Positions 47,050 to 59,300 of a stretch of 64,000 nt of DNA are shown here, piece after piece (within the stretch, counting starts at the first letter, position 1; every line of letters starts with the position of its first letter). The notes beneath the pieces are model-generated. The model ran no database searches. It was given only the letters and a program-made list of their open reading frames with translations, and was not told where the DNA came from. Position numbers and translations under genes: made by a program. The DNA comes from Hydractinia symbiolongicarpus. Taxonomy: Eukaryota; Cnidaria; Hydrozoa; Anthoathecata; Hydractiniidae. The stretch covers positions 19,072,501-19,136,500 of the forward strand of contig NC_079886.1 of the NCBI RefSeq assembly GCF_029227915.1. The letters are read 5' to 3'.

Positions 47050-50000
47050 TTAAGAGAGTTTCTTTGCTTTGTTATACAGCGCATCGACCACTCCACCCAT
47101 CCTTTGTATAATTTCTAACGTATTCTCGTACGTCTTATCGGTCGATTTTTCATCAAAGATGACTAACACGCCAGAACCTTGATCCAGTATACCTACGTTA
47201 AGAATATACAATCATAAAATAATAAAATAAACAGTTGCAACATGTGAAATATTTTACCCAAAATGATATTAAGGGTATGGCGGAGTTAGAATTGCCATAA
47301 TGGTCATTTGTTTCTTTTCATCACGGTCTTTATTAGGTCTAAATAGCGCTACCTAGCTCCTAGTGGAAACCCTGCTGTAAGCTTTTTTGCCTTCAAGAAA
47401 TAATTTGAACAAATGATTTACTGACAAACAAGCGAAAGTGAAACAAAGACATAAAATTTAAATCTTCTCCACATACACAAACTCTAGCATTGTTTCGCTA
47501 GTGAAATCAGTTTCTATGACTTCCAGTAGACAGGGCACACTGACAATTATGCAGTACGGATAAGTATTTTCATAAAAAATCACATGCCTTTTAATTTCTG
47601 ATCCAATATCATTTGTGACAATTTCCTTTCGACAGTTGGCTAAACAAAAGTAAACGAACGTGGAGAAAAGTAAATGAAAGTAAACAAACATAAAAAAAAT
47701 AAAGTAATGGCTGAATGAAAACTTTGCATACTAACCTGAGGTAAAGTTATTAACTCGGCGATATGTGAAACCTACAAAGTTAAAAATAAGACGTTGTCAT
47801 TGGTGGAACGCTAAGAATAGGATTTTGTGATTGGATGAACAAAATTTATTAGTTATCTACTGATAATTACATAAAATATAATCTCACCTCCACCCTGGAG
47901 AATGGTTCGATAAGACGGCACAAGTTTTGTTCCAAAAGATTATCGTACAATTTGTTGAAGTGTCTCTAAAAAATTTGAAGTAAAATATACAAATCAAACA
48001 AGGTAAATGACAATGAAGAGGTAAGCTATAAAAAAAGCGCATTTATTGTTGACATAGCGCGGTATTAAATTTAGATAGGTAGAACCGGACACTGTCACAA
48101 CGTTATCCCTACCTTATTGTTTTCGTTATCTTATCATTTCATGTGTATTATTTTGTTAACTATGGCCAACAAAGCAGTTGAAGTATATAAGTCATCATGA
48201 GGAATATATATTCAAAAACAGTTGTGACGTTTGGTTTTATATTTCTTAGTACCTTCAAAACATTACTTAATTCATGTTTTATAATGAAAAGATAACTAAG
48301 AATGTGATTATAACATTTCTCCCTCTAATTATAAACCTCTTTAAATTTGCTGTGCACATATATGCTAATATTAAACGGCGAAAAATGGATTTCAGACAGA
48401 ACTAAAATTTTTTATATCTTTATTTTGTTTATTGCTACTTGATGCTAAAAATGCACGAAATAGCTATGCCCTCGAATGTGCCATGAACGATAATCCGAGG
48501 ACCAGAAAATGCACGAGGGGAAAGCCAGCGGGCTAGTACATGACACAATTCTCCACCACACACACAAAATAAATTGAATGTAAAATATTTAAAAAGATAT
48601 AAATTATAATGCCCGTATACGTCTGTCCGTCCGTCCGTCTGTCTGTCACGCAAAATGGTAGCTTAGCTGCGAACCCGTAGATCTTTCCACGGGCTAACGA
48701 CTAGTATATTGTAAATAAACCACTTTTCTCAAACAAATACTGCACGGGAGCAAAGGTTGCGAAATTTAGACAGGTGAATAAAAATATGGGGTGGCAAAAA
48801 AACGTAAATATGGAAAGCAGAATTGCGGTGTTGCAACTACCTCGGAGTAACGAAAAAGCAACGACGAACTGACCTGAATGATTGGATCCTCTGTGAGTTC
48901 TTTTTTGTATTTGTTTAAAGTCTACAAAGAGAATAAATAACAAGATAAAAAAAGTACAAAATACTACATCAAATACAAAATGGCGCTAAATAACATTTAT
49001 ATGATAAGCACCGAAACAAAACAAAACAAAACAAACAAACAACAACAAAAAAAACAGTGTATAAAAGTAGAGAAAAAAGACATACATCTTGAAATTCGAG
49101 TAGTGATCGATTATGACTTGCAGTTGCTATACATTTCATAGCTTCAATATCCTGCCCAGCATATCGCAACGCCAGTTTTCCACTGATAATAGACTGCACA
49201 TCGTCCGGACTGGAAATAAACACAGATATGTGCGTACAAAAAGACATGCATAAAAACGACACATGCGAGACGATATATACGGCGATGACAAGAAATAGAT
49301 TAAGAAGTGGAGTTTTAAAAATGACGTTTAATGGATAACTTTAATGGATAAGTTTATTTAAGCAGAATTTAAATTCATACACATTCAAAACAATGTGCTA
49401 ACATGACGACTACAAACAACAACGCACAGAAAATTTTAATTAATACTTACAAATATAGAAAAAAAGTAATATGACAAAGAGAAATTGGAAACGGTATAGA
49501 AAAAGGTATTGAAATCTATGAGAAGGACAAGGAAAGCAATTGCTCCAACTTGGTAATTCGTTGCACGCGTTTCAAAAAATAATGTCAGACCCAGTCTACC
49601 TGTTTAACATGATTTTGCTCAACAGCATATACTTTAATGCGATGATAGCTCTTGAGTTATCGATTGAATCATAACCCTGGAAATAGTAGAAAAATAGTCT
49701 TGAGTTAAATGTGTGATCCAGCTCGTAAGGTTATTATAAAATCCAGTTAGTAAGAAAATCAACAAAAAAAGTCAACATTTAATGTGTTTTTCTTCTCTAT
49801 AATAATAGCCGTATTTTGTCTGCCTGTCCGCAAGAGAAGTTTTGTGCAACGGGCACATGCAATACCGTGTAATTTAAAGGCGGACAGTGTGTTTATATTT
49901 TCTTCAGAAAGCCAAATTACATTTGAAATCATAAATACCCCAGAATATAGTGGGTAGGTACATAAAAGCGTTTACATAATGGTTAAAGATAGGTCAAATT

Positions 50001-53000
50001 TTCAGTGATGGCCAAGTGAAAAATCCATCTAACCAAGTTAGAACTTGTGTAGGCTATTAATTAATACATGGAAGTGTATATTGAACACAAATAATAAAAA
50101 TAAAAGTCAAACTCACTTCGAACGCTTCATAGAAATAGGAGTAAGCTGTTTTAAAATCATTCTCTTCGCCATGTAGAATTCCAGACTGTAAATCCAATGC
50201 AGCCTGGAAGAAATTAATATTATTATTACTTATTATTTATCCAGGGTAACCTCGCCAGTGTTTCAAATCTCTATTATCAATGAGCTTCCGTCATTTTAAA
50301 TACGTTCATGACGTCACAAATAAGCGTTATGTAAAAGTTACCTGTAATTTTGGAGGACAGTATATGCCACTTGCAGTTGTACGTGCAGATGTTAGAGCAG
50401 CCCTAGAATATATACATTTATATACGTACCTCAACAAGAACAAAGACACTAACAATCTCATACACGATACATAAATGTTTCATTAAGAATAAATTCAGAA
50501 ATATTTCAGTGTAGGTATGCACAACTTTGATTTAAAATATCTGTATTATATTCTCTCCTGTTGGACACATGTAAAAAGCTGCAATAAACTAGATAACACC
50601 ATGAAACCATACCTTGATTTTGGAACGTTTCCTAGTGCATGATAAGTACGACTTTCAAATAGTTGAACTTCCATTAATAACGCCTTATCATCTAATTTTT
50701 TTAATTCTTTGTTTAATCTGGAACCTAATATAAAAATAAAGATAATGTATTGTCCACAAGAGGATTTTATGCCTCAAATTATTATTATGAAGGCGTTAGA
50801 GGTAATATATACCAGGAAAAAAATTAAAATGACACAACTTACCAAGACTTAATGCTTCTGTGTATGATTTTGAATCTATATATAGTGCAACAAGACGAGC
50901 CTGTAAAAATAAAATTTATGCAGACATTATTATAGGATTGTATCTATAAAGTCTCTTCTTTTTATAGCAAAAAAAGATTTCACTCTCTTGTTCTACGTCC
51001 AAGAAATTGTTCAGTAACTTGTGAATTCAAGATTGAGAGAGTGCACAGTACAAAACTAAAATGTCACCAAATTCATATTGATGTCAAGTTTTTTGTGGAA
51101 AACTTTTTCAAACAGGTCAAACTAAATAAAAAATGCGAAATAGTTTTCAATTTAATTTATTTGCAAAGTAGAATTAAAATTATATAATAAATCTATATCT
51201 ATAGCATCATTTGTTTCGCAGCAACTACACTATACCTCTAAAGCTTGTGTAAGAAATGTCCGTTTTTCTTCTTTTGCCCATTCTATGCATTCCTGACAGA
51301 GTTGAATCTAATTTATTAAATGCATAAATAATTAACAACTACAATCAACATAAACAAAACAAAGAAATTTAAATAACAATAGTAATAAACATCTCACAGC
51401 GCCTTCATTGTGTACTTCCACATTGTGTGTTTCCAAAAATAGGTCCAGTAAATCGCGCACAAGTTTAGCTGCTTTTGCCTTTGACACACATTGTAAAAAT
51501 GGGCGAGTTTGTTTGATTAAATTTTCAAGTCCTTGAAACAAAGAAGTTTATTAACTTGAATCAAAAATAGACACCACAACATAATTCCTCACTAGTAAAC
51601 ATACAACAACAACGTACACACCTTGTATATTACCAGCTTTTGAGTACAAAGAGCCTAATTTCATAATGGCGTTTTCCTTTTCTTTAACTTCATTTTCCTT
51701 TGCAGGGTCTATATCTCGTTTCACTAGAAAACAAAAGTGAGTAAAAAACTAGAATAAACGCCTTTAAATTTCACACACATAAGTTTAACTAGCCAACATA
51801 TTTTATTTAGCAATTTCGAATTTGTTCTTCATAGTGAGTACGAGTATTTTTGGTAAGAGAGATAGAAGTATTCCTACATATACTTTTTCAAATAGACTGT
51901 TGTAAAGCTGTATACATTTTATTATTATTAAAAGTTGACATTAGATTATGTTGTGTAAACAATTGACTGAGGAAATTATCTAAGAGTTACTATAGGTAAA
52001 AACTTGGCTATAACTGGGTAGTTTCAAATTACATTTATTTAAAAAAATGAATGACAAGAACTCGTACTCTGTGTGCAAAAAAATACAATAAATGGGGTGT
52101 TTGTTCTTAAAAATAGTATAGCTTTTCTTCATAGTTGTTAATAAGTACTTCGTAGGTATCATCATCTAACTTATCAGCACCAACTAGAGCAATGCGGAGA
52201 ATTCGATCGAACGATTTAACAGGAAGTCTATTTCTTTGCTTTGTGTGAACTATAACTTAAGTACGGAGAATCCTCGTCCAACATTAGCGGTACTGGGTGG
52301 AATTAGTAGGGTAACTTAAAGATTTGCATAATCTCTGTATACTGCTCATTATTAACAAATATTGATCAATAAAATTGTGATTACCAACCTTGTCGCCAAG
52401 GCTGCATTGATTTTGGTCCACTAGCCTACGTTCACAGACGTAGCGTTGAGTCTATAACATGGACTGAAACTATTGTCCATTCGATTTATTTTAAAATGGC
52501 CGAGTGAGTGAAGATGATGATAGGCTCATAAATTCAAAACATTCAAATGTTACGAATGTGATCGTAGTACATCACATCCAAGCAGTTTAATCGTTTTGAG
52601 GGATTGCAAATTTGCTGAAGAAAAACATACTACTTAGAGCTTATATTTACTTAATTTACTAGTTTTAAATTTGCTGAAGAAAAACATACTACTTAGAGCT
52701 TATATTTACTTAATTTACTAGTTTTTTTTCTTAGCATTTTTTATTTTTTTGGGATAAGAATTTGGGATCCTATACCGGTAAACAGGTAGCAAAACCTCTC
52801 TGGATACATCAGTGTCAATAATATGATTATGATACTTAAGGTAAGGGGACACAGAGGATATTTTCATGTGCGCTATGCAACATGTTTCATAGCATGCGTA
52901 TAAAAATGTATTTAACACCATTTCTTATTTGCTGCAGAATGGTCTTATGAAAAACTTTGATTTAAATGTTCTTACCTCTTGAAGCATGGATGATCGGAGG

Positions 53001-55357
53001 GAATGGAAAGTTTTTTGAGGTTATCAGAGCAGTATACACCATTGAGTTTACTAACCAGATCTTGCTTTATAACTATGCATCACTACTACCCCATAATGCA
53101 GGATGTGTTTTATAAAAGTTGATTAAAATTGTCTTTTCCTCATCAGATACCTTTTTCCTTATTGTCTGACATTTTAGCTTTTTCTTATATCTTCTCTTTT
53201 CACTTGATATTTGACTTCTCCAGAAAAGAAATGTTTACAGTTTCTTGCATTTTCATTGCTCAATTACACTTTGACTCAAATAGTTTTGCATAATATTTGT
53301 TGTATGATATAGGCACACAAAGCACAAATGTGCCCAACATTAACTTTGTCCCGGGACATGTTGAAGAAGGTGGAGACATGAGCAACAACTATACCACAAA
53401 ATGTAAACAAATATTGTCCCTGGAGCACTGGAATAAAATAGATTCAGATCTATTTTGTGCCTGGAGTTGCAATGCAAAACTTTTTTCTTGCTTTATTGTA
53501 GTAAAAAGTAGATAGGATACAAGCTATTTTTGTGATGTTGCATAGCACAAGCATGAAAATGTCCTTCATGCCCCCTTAGCTTCACAGATTTTTAAATTTA
53601 TCTATTAGATTTATTTATCTATTTATACTTATTTATTAGGCACCTGCATGTCAAATTTTTAGGTCCCATACCTCTCACAGCATTAGATATTGGCTATTAC
53701 GTGAAATAACCCTATGAAACCCTTTCGTAAGGATTGTCATTAGAACAAAAACTTTCAACATATAACTTAATTCATCATGAGAAATCACACTGTAAATTAA
53801 TTGGCTTTCCTAAATTTTTCAAAATTCACCAGAAAATCGAGAAATATTATAGCAATTTTCCAGGCAAATTATATTAAAAACAGAAAATCTGATATAAATA
53901 ACTTTTATTTGGCTGTCAGAAACTTTAAACATAATATGCTAACATAACCAAAAATTTACAACTGCCAACTTTTTTCCTTCATGACGTACTACACCAATAT
54001 GCTAATTGGATTCTACTTGGACAAGCCTTTCAAAAGTTATGGAGGCGGAGTAATAATATGTTTGAAAAACCTTGGACTGAATACAGTACCGCTTGAATGT
54101 AACTTTACATGTACGTGAGTTTTACGACCTTAACAGTCTCATGTCTACATAAAGAACATTCACATATCTTTTGTTTATACATGAACTTAATTGCTTTCTA
54201 TTGTTATTGTCGTGTTCGAGTCAGAACAATAAGATTTGATGAATCCTTTTGTTGTCACATGTAACAAGCATGTTATTGTTTAAAAGTGTTAAAGATCACG
54301 AAGGCTATTGAAATGTTTTTCGTTCTTAAACTTTTGAAACACGATCTAACGAAGCTTATCACAGTTTTTTGTACTTTTAAATTTAAATTTTAAATTTTAT
54401 TTTCTTTCGTTGATCTCTTAACGACTATAGCAATTAAATACAACAATGGGACACGCACAGTTCACATGAGCTAATTAAATTTCGCGGACAAGACATGAAC
54501 TCTATTGTTTTCAACATGCAAAAATAGCTCATGTGTTTAACAATAGGTTAACAATAACAACGGAAGTTCTGACGCTACCGAAAGCTCATGCGAAGGTGAT
54601 AACTATCACATACATGTAGAGTTACAGTCGAGCGGTACTGTGGGTTAAATTACCTATAAGAGTTTCTAATGCCTTAGTGAGCAAAAAATAAGTTATTATG
54701 ACACATTTTATGAATTGCATAAAAAACATATTGCCTTGTAGTTAGCAAAACATGATTCAGGGCCAACAGAGCTGTGAGTCACAAAAGAATTCACTACACC
54801 ATGCTTACTCTATACACACAGAGAGATTCCTGTGGTCGGAATGTTCTCCTTTGTGCTCTCCTTTGACAAAGTGGACTTTTCAGAGTCAAACCTTCATAGT
54901 GGAAACCTTAATTAAACAGAATTTAAATGGCAAAAATTAAGCAGTATAAAAAAACATATTAAAGATTTGACTAGCTACAAAAAACTCTGGCCTGTTGACG
55001 CGAAACCCGTCCGCACAAGGATAACCAATCTAGGTGGTATCTGCATGAAAAATTTAATCAGCAAAAAGAGAAGGGAAATTTCACCTCAAGAAGCGATTCG
55101 GCTGTTAAGTAGGATGTATTTGATGTAGTTTATTTAAAGTCATGCTAGCACATTTAAAAGTTCTCCCCCTGACTGCAAAAGTTGCAGGATAGTTATTTTT
55201 TCAAAAATACATTTAAAAAGATGTGTCACTGTGAAAATTACATTTCATCCTTGAAAAATACAAGCTTACCTATAGTAGTAAGTATATACAATGCCTTTTC
55301 TGGATGGGATTCTAGAAAACTTTCAGCAGAGGATACTGACACTGCTGCAGCCGCCAT
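47050..55357 (-). CDS. PSMD11: 26S proteasome lid subunit PSMD11/Rpn6 (423 aa)
   Basis: Fifteen exons on the minus strand: 55270-55357, 51622-51723, 51398-51531, 51236-51307, 50843-50900, 50613-50724, 50342-50402, 50117-50203, 49600-49676, 49086-49209, 48874-48921, 47888-47965, 47736-47771, 47588-47639, 47050-47192. Total 1272 nt, 423 residues, against 422 in human. The protein is a clamp in the regulatory-particle lid that ties base and core together. N-terminal TPR-like helices (including the Ser-Lys-Ala-Lys-Ala-Ala block of exon 3 and the Cys-Pro-Pro-Lys block of exon 7) lead into the C-terminal PCI domain (Tyr-Phe-Tyr-Glu-Ala-Phe-Glu in exon 8; Arg-Lys-Leu-Ser-Gln-Met in exon 14). The C-terminus is a Lys-rich helix. 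Intron 14 must use a GC donor (AAAAG/GCATGT). Intron 1 is 3.5 kb; most others are short. Confidence 0.97.
48606..48706 (-). mobile_element. HINE-like element in intron 11 of PSMD11
   Basis: Inverted copy: TATAATGCCCGTATACGTCT, GTCCGTCCGTCTGTCTGTCA, CGCAAAATGGTAGCTTAGCT, GAACCCGTAGATCTTTCCAC-GGGCTAACGACTAGT. It matches the family at 12503. Confidence 0.7.
52608..52726 (+). repeat. 59-bp tandem duplication in PSMD11 intron 1
   Basis: AAATTTGCTGAAGAAAAACA through TTAATTTACTAGTTTT occurs twice with period 59 and no visible difference, so it is recent. Confidence 0.9.
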
Positions 55358-56334
55358 TTTGCTTAGTCCGCAAAATTAAACCTGCAACTACCATCAGTCC
55401 TTCATAAAGAAGTCATGTGGCCACGAATAACACTGTCTTGGCCACTTCCCCCTTGTTTTTCGCTCCCCCTCCCCCAAAAAAGTTCTACAGCAGGGACTTG
55501 AAAAATTCAGTGAATTATGAAACACGTTTTAAATTTGAGATTATTTTTGAAGATGTGGTGTATCTTCAAAACAGTGCTATCTGCGTACACGTAGTGTAGT
55601 GGGTCCGCGGCTCCCAGTTCTGGGAACCGCGGTGTTCCAATCCATCCCGCTCACTGCTTGGCAGTTGTTATTGATGAACAAAGTAGTTCTTCTTCAATAC
55701 ACGCATTATTCTCGCTCGTCATGATCAGAGGTCTGATCGGGGTGAAGCATTGTCTGTTGAGAATGAAATACAGATGTGCTATGATAAATATTCACCTATA
55801 CATATTTTTTATTGCCTTATTCAAATCCGTAGGGTTTACCATAACCGCGATTGTAAGGAAGAGATATTCAAGCTCCACGGAGTAACACAGAGGATAAAGT
55901 TGTGTTTCAAAGATGGGAGAATGTTAGTTAGTGTGCGGAAAAACAATTCAAGAGCCTGTAGGTACTGCGTTTGTACTTCGCGTGATCTAAATTTGAATAT
56001 GAATTATGACGGTTAGCTAGTGCAAAGGACAGTTCGTCACTAAATATTATACTGTGTATTATCTCGTTGTTTAAATGTTATTACAGGGAAAGCGAATTGA
56101 GCACGAAGTTTGATCCACGACTGGGGCGTATTTTCCACCAAACTAGTAGTGTTGCGAGGCACCAAATCATCACCACACGAAACTGATAAACTAGGAACCA
56201 AATCGATGCCGTTTTTAATATCCTCGCGAAATGGATACAGGTTGATTTTTCTATTATAAGTAACCAACTTTTATAACTGCTGACTGGTCGCCTTCCTAAA
56301 AATTAAAAACTTTTATTAGTTGTAAAAATGTAAG
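55358..56334. promoter_or_regulatory. head-to-head intergenic region of PSMD11 and ERICH2-like gene
   Basis: The start codons of PSMD11 (minus) and the ERICH2-like gene (plus) are 977 bp apart, so this interval should hold both promoters if the first exon of the latter is right. A SINE head lies within it (55590-55650: GTAGTGTAGTGGGTCC and GTGTTCCAATCC). ORFs at 55750-56016 (+) and 56040-56267 (-) have no recognised content. Confidence 0.4.
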
Positions 56335-59300
56335 ATGTTTAAGTCAAAAACTTACAAATCTTTACATATTTCTCCCATTAATCGGACGAACACAACAGAG
56401 CAAAAACATCAATTTTTTCAAACACGAATAAGAGAAGCATTATTTTACCAACCCCTTAAAAATAAAGAAGGTTGCTCAGAAGATTATTGTAGTAAAAAGA
56501 CCTTACAATTAAAGAAACTTTTACTTAAAGGCTGTTTAATTGGTTTCTTATAAAAACCTGTATATGCCATGGGGATCAAAGTTTGGAAAATTCATCAGGT
56601 GTTGAGCAACTTCGTTCCCAGGGCACTTGTTGATAAAGTTGATAGCGGTGAAAATTATTGTTGGCCACTCCGAAATAACGGCTCAGGGGTCACAAGACCC
56701 TGGGACGAGGATGGGTGTGTTGAGAATATTCTTCTCGCGCACTTTTCTCTCCCCGGCAAATTTTTTCTGACAAGATATGGCGTAAGTCATGAAGTCTTGA
56801 CCGAGTTTGTTTATCCGGACCACTGAGAAAGCAGCAAAGATTTTTTGTTGTCCAGTTTGTTCTTTTCTGGAGATAATGTTTTTGGATCTCAAACATTCTA
56901 GTTAGCTATATAAACTAACACGCATGCCGTTATTCCTTATTGCATGTTCCTCTGCTTTTATTTTGTTTGTTTCGTCCACCCTTACTGTGTGTCTAATGTA
57001 GCTAGCTAGCTAGCTAGCTAGACTCTAGAGCCACCACTCTAGCTAGGATAGATATGTGCATATTTTACATGGCTAGCCTCACAATTATTGAGGGATATAC
57101 CCTGTCTATTATTTCCATAAGGGGCCATGGGTTTTTGATGGAGCGTTCTGGAGTATTTAATGCTCTCTTTGAGCTACGCAAACCCAATCAGTCAGGGATT
57201 AGTCTACAATAGCCTATTTAGGCGATTTATCTCTTCTAATTAGGCAATTAACATGGTTTTTGCTGCCTATCACTGTTCTCTTGCATAGTCGCAATGATTT
57301 TATTAGCTAAAAACATTCTGTAGAACCTCCTTTTGATGGCCCAAATATATTTTTCTTTATTATTTGTGCAGTCGGAAGATTTGGCGTTTAGTTTGTTTTC
57401 GATTAAGAACGCATGCGCTTTGTTACAGCTTCTTTGTTTTACGACCACGTTTGCTTCAGGAAATAGGCTAAATTTCCCAGGTGCATATTTTCAACATTTT
57501 CAGCAAAGTCTAAATAGACTATTTCTTGTCTAATTAGACGATCCAAAGACTTTTAATGTATAATTTTTAATCCCATAAAGCAAAAACTATAAAAAACTTT
57601 GCTTGAACGAAGATAATGTAATGAGCAACAAAACTTCGAAAAAAGATGGCGCAACGAGACGTGGTTGTCAAGGTTATCGTAATAGAAAAAAATGCATCTC
57701 CTAAATAGGAGATGATCTCCTAACTAGTCTATAGAAAAACTCCTAACTGAGCTACTATCCTACTATCCTGATAGCCTAGTTTGTGGTTATCCCTGACTGC
57801 CAATTAGGGTCAGCGCTCTGCCAGACAACTCCCTGCAACATCCAAGGGGCCGTCGACAAACAGTCAGGCAAAATTCTATGTAACAACGAATTAGCTGTTA
57901 ATAGACGAAAACTAACGTAGGGGAAATAGACTTGCCGTTAAGGGGCAGGGAAGGGGGGGGGTCCGAGTTGAGCGGCCAATTTGCCGTTAACGGAGACGAA
58001 AACTGTTTCCAACGGCCCATACAGTGTGCTAGTTCCCCCAAATTGCCTTACATTAATCTCTGGCAATGTGTATTCACTAAGATAAGCCGCAACAGGGTGG
58101 TACAACACCAAGAAATAAAAGAAAACAACTATTTTTTGTAAAAACAGTGAGTTTGTGCCATTGTATGCTATCATATACAAAGACAATTTTACTTCACCAC
58201 GTACCCTTATTGGCCCTTAAATATAGACCTTGTTATATCTAGTATATCTAGTATACAAGTAATGCATGTAGCATGTATCAAAAGTTAAAAATCTTGAAAA
58301 ATGTCAAGCATTTTCTTAAGAAATGAAAAGATTTCATAAAGATGTCACAAAAGTGACCTTATATAAAAAGTTGGTGAAGTGCTATCTACAAATTCTGTTC
58401 CAATTTAGCTCCTCAAAAAACTGCTGGGTTATTATAAATGAGCAGAAGTATTAATAAAAGCAAAAACTATCAAAATAAATTTTTTTAGTAAAATTTATAT
58501 ATATATATATATATATAATTTTAACTGTTAGATAAATGTATAGTGTTAAATATTGTAAATAAAGAACCATGAGATGATTGTATTAAAACCAGGTGAGTTT
58601 CATTTAGACTAGAAAATTTTTTCTAATTACGTTATGTTGGCTGTAAGGACCAAAAATATAATTTTACCACTACCACAAACTTTGATCTGTTCCTTAGTGT
58701 AAAGAACATAAAATTGCTTTTCGGGAAAGAAACTTTTCTGGGAAGAAACTTTTGTGTTATTAAAGTCACCACAAAATTCTGGGAATTAACTTTCATGACT
58801 AAGCCTTTGGAGAAATTTTCTAGGGATTATAGATTTTTGCACTTTGCGATTTTAACATTAAAAATAAAAATTTGTGCTATATATATTTTAGAATATATTT
58901 TGACTAAATGTTTACGATGTGTGTGTGTGTTTGTTTTGCAGGAATAAAATTTCTTCATTTTAGGCTTACTGCTTATTTAATGCTAAGATTATATGCTTTA
59001 TGCTTAATTTTTAGAGATTTTTGTTCAGCCTAAGAATGCCTATAAAGGTTATTTACGTATATAATTACAGAAAAAAGTATATTAAGTCGACACCCTGAAA
59101 AAAGTTTTGTGTAACCAATTTTAACCAAAAATAAGTTAATATGAAAGCTAAACATGAATTAGATCATGCAAATGGTTCATTGTAAATAACAGTGTGTATT
59201 GTTTTTTAACATAGGTGAACCAACGCCAGATTTATCTTCTTCTGACTTAGAAAACAATAAGTCATCATCTCAGAACAGTAGATGTGGAAGTGCTAATCGC

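Noticed and set aside
56040-56267. 75-residue minus-strand ORF between PSMD11 and the ERICH2-like gene
   Set aside because: Its composition looks protein-like, but there are no matching splice partners and no recognised motif, so it was not called as a gene.
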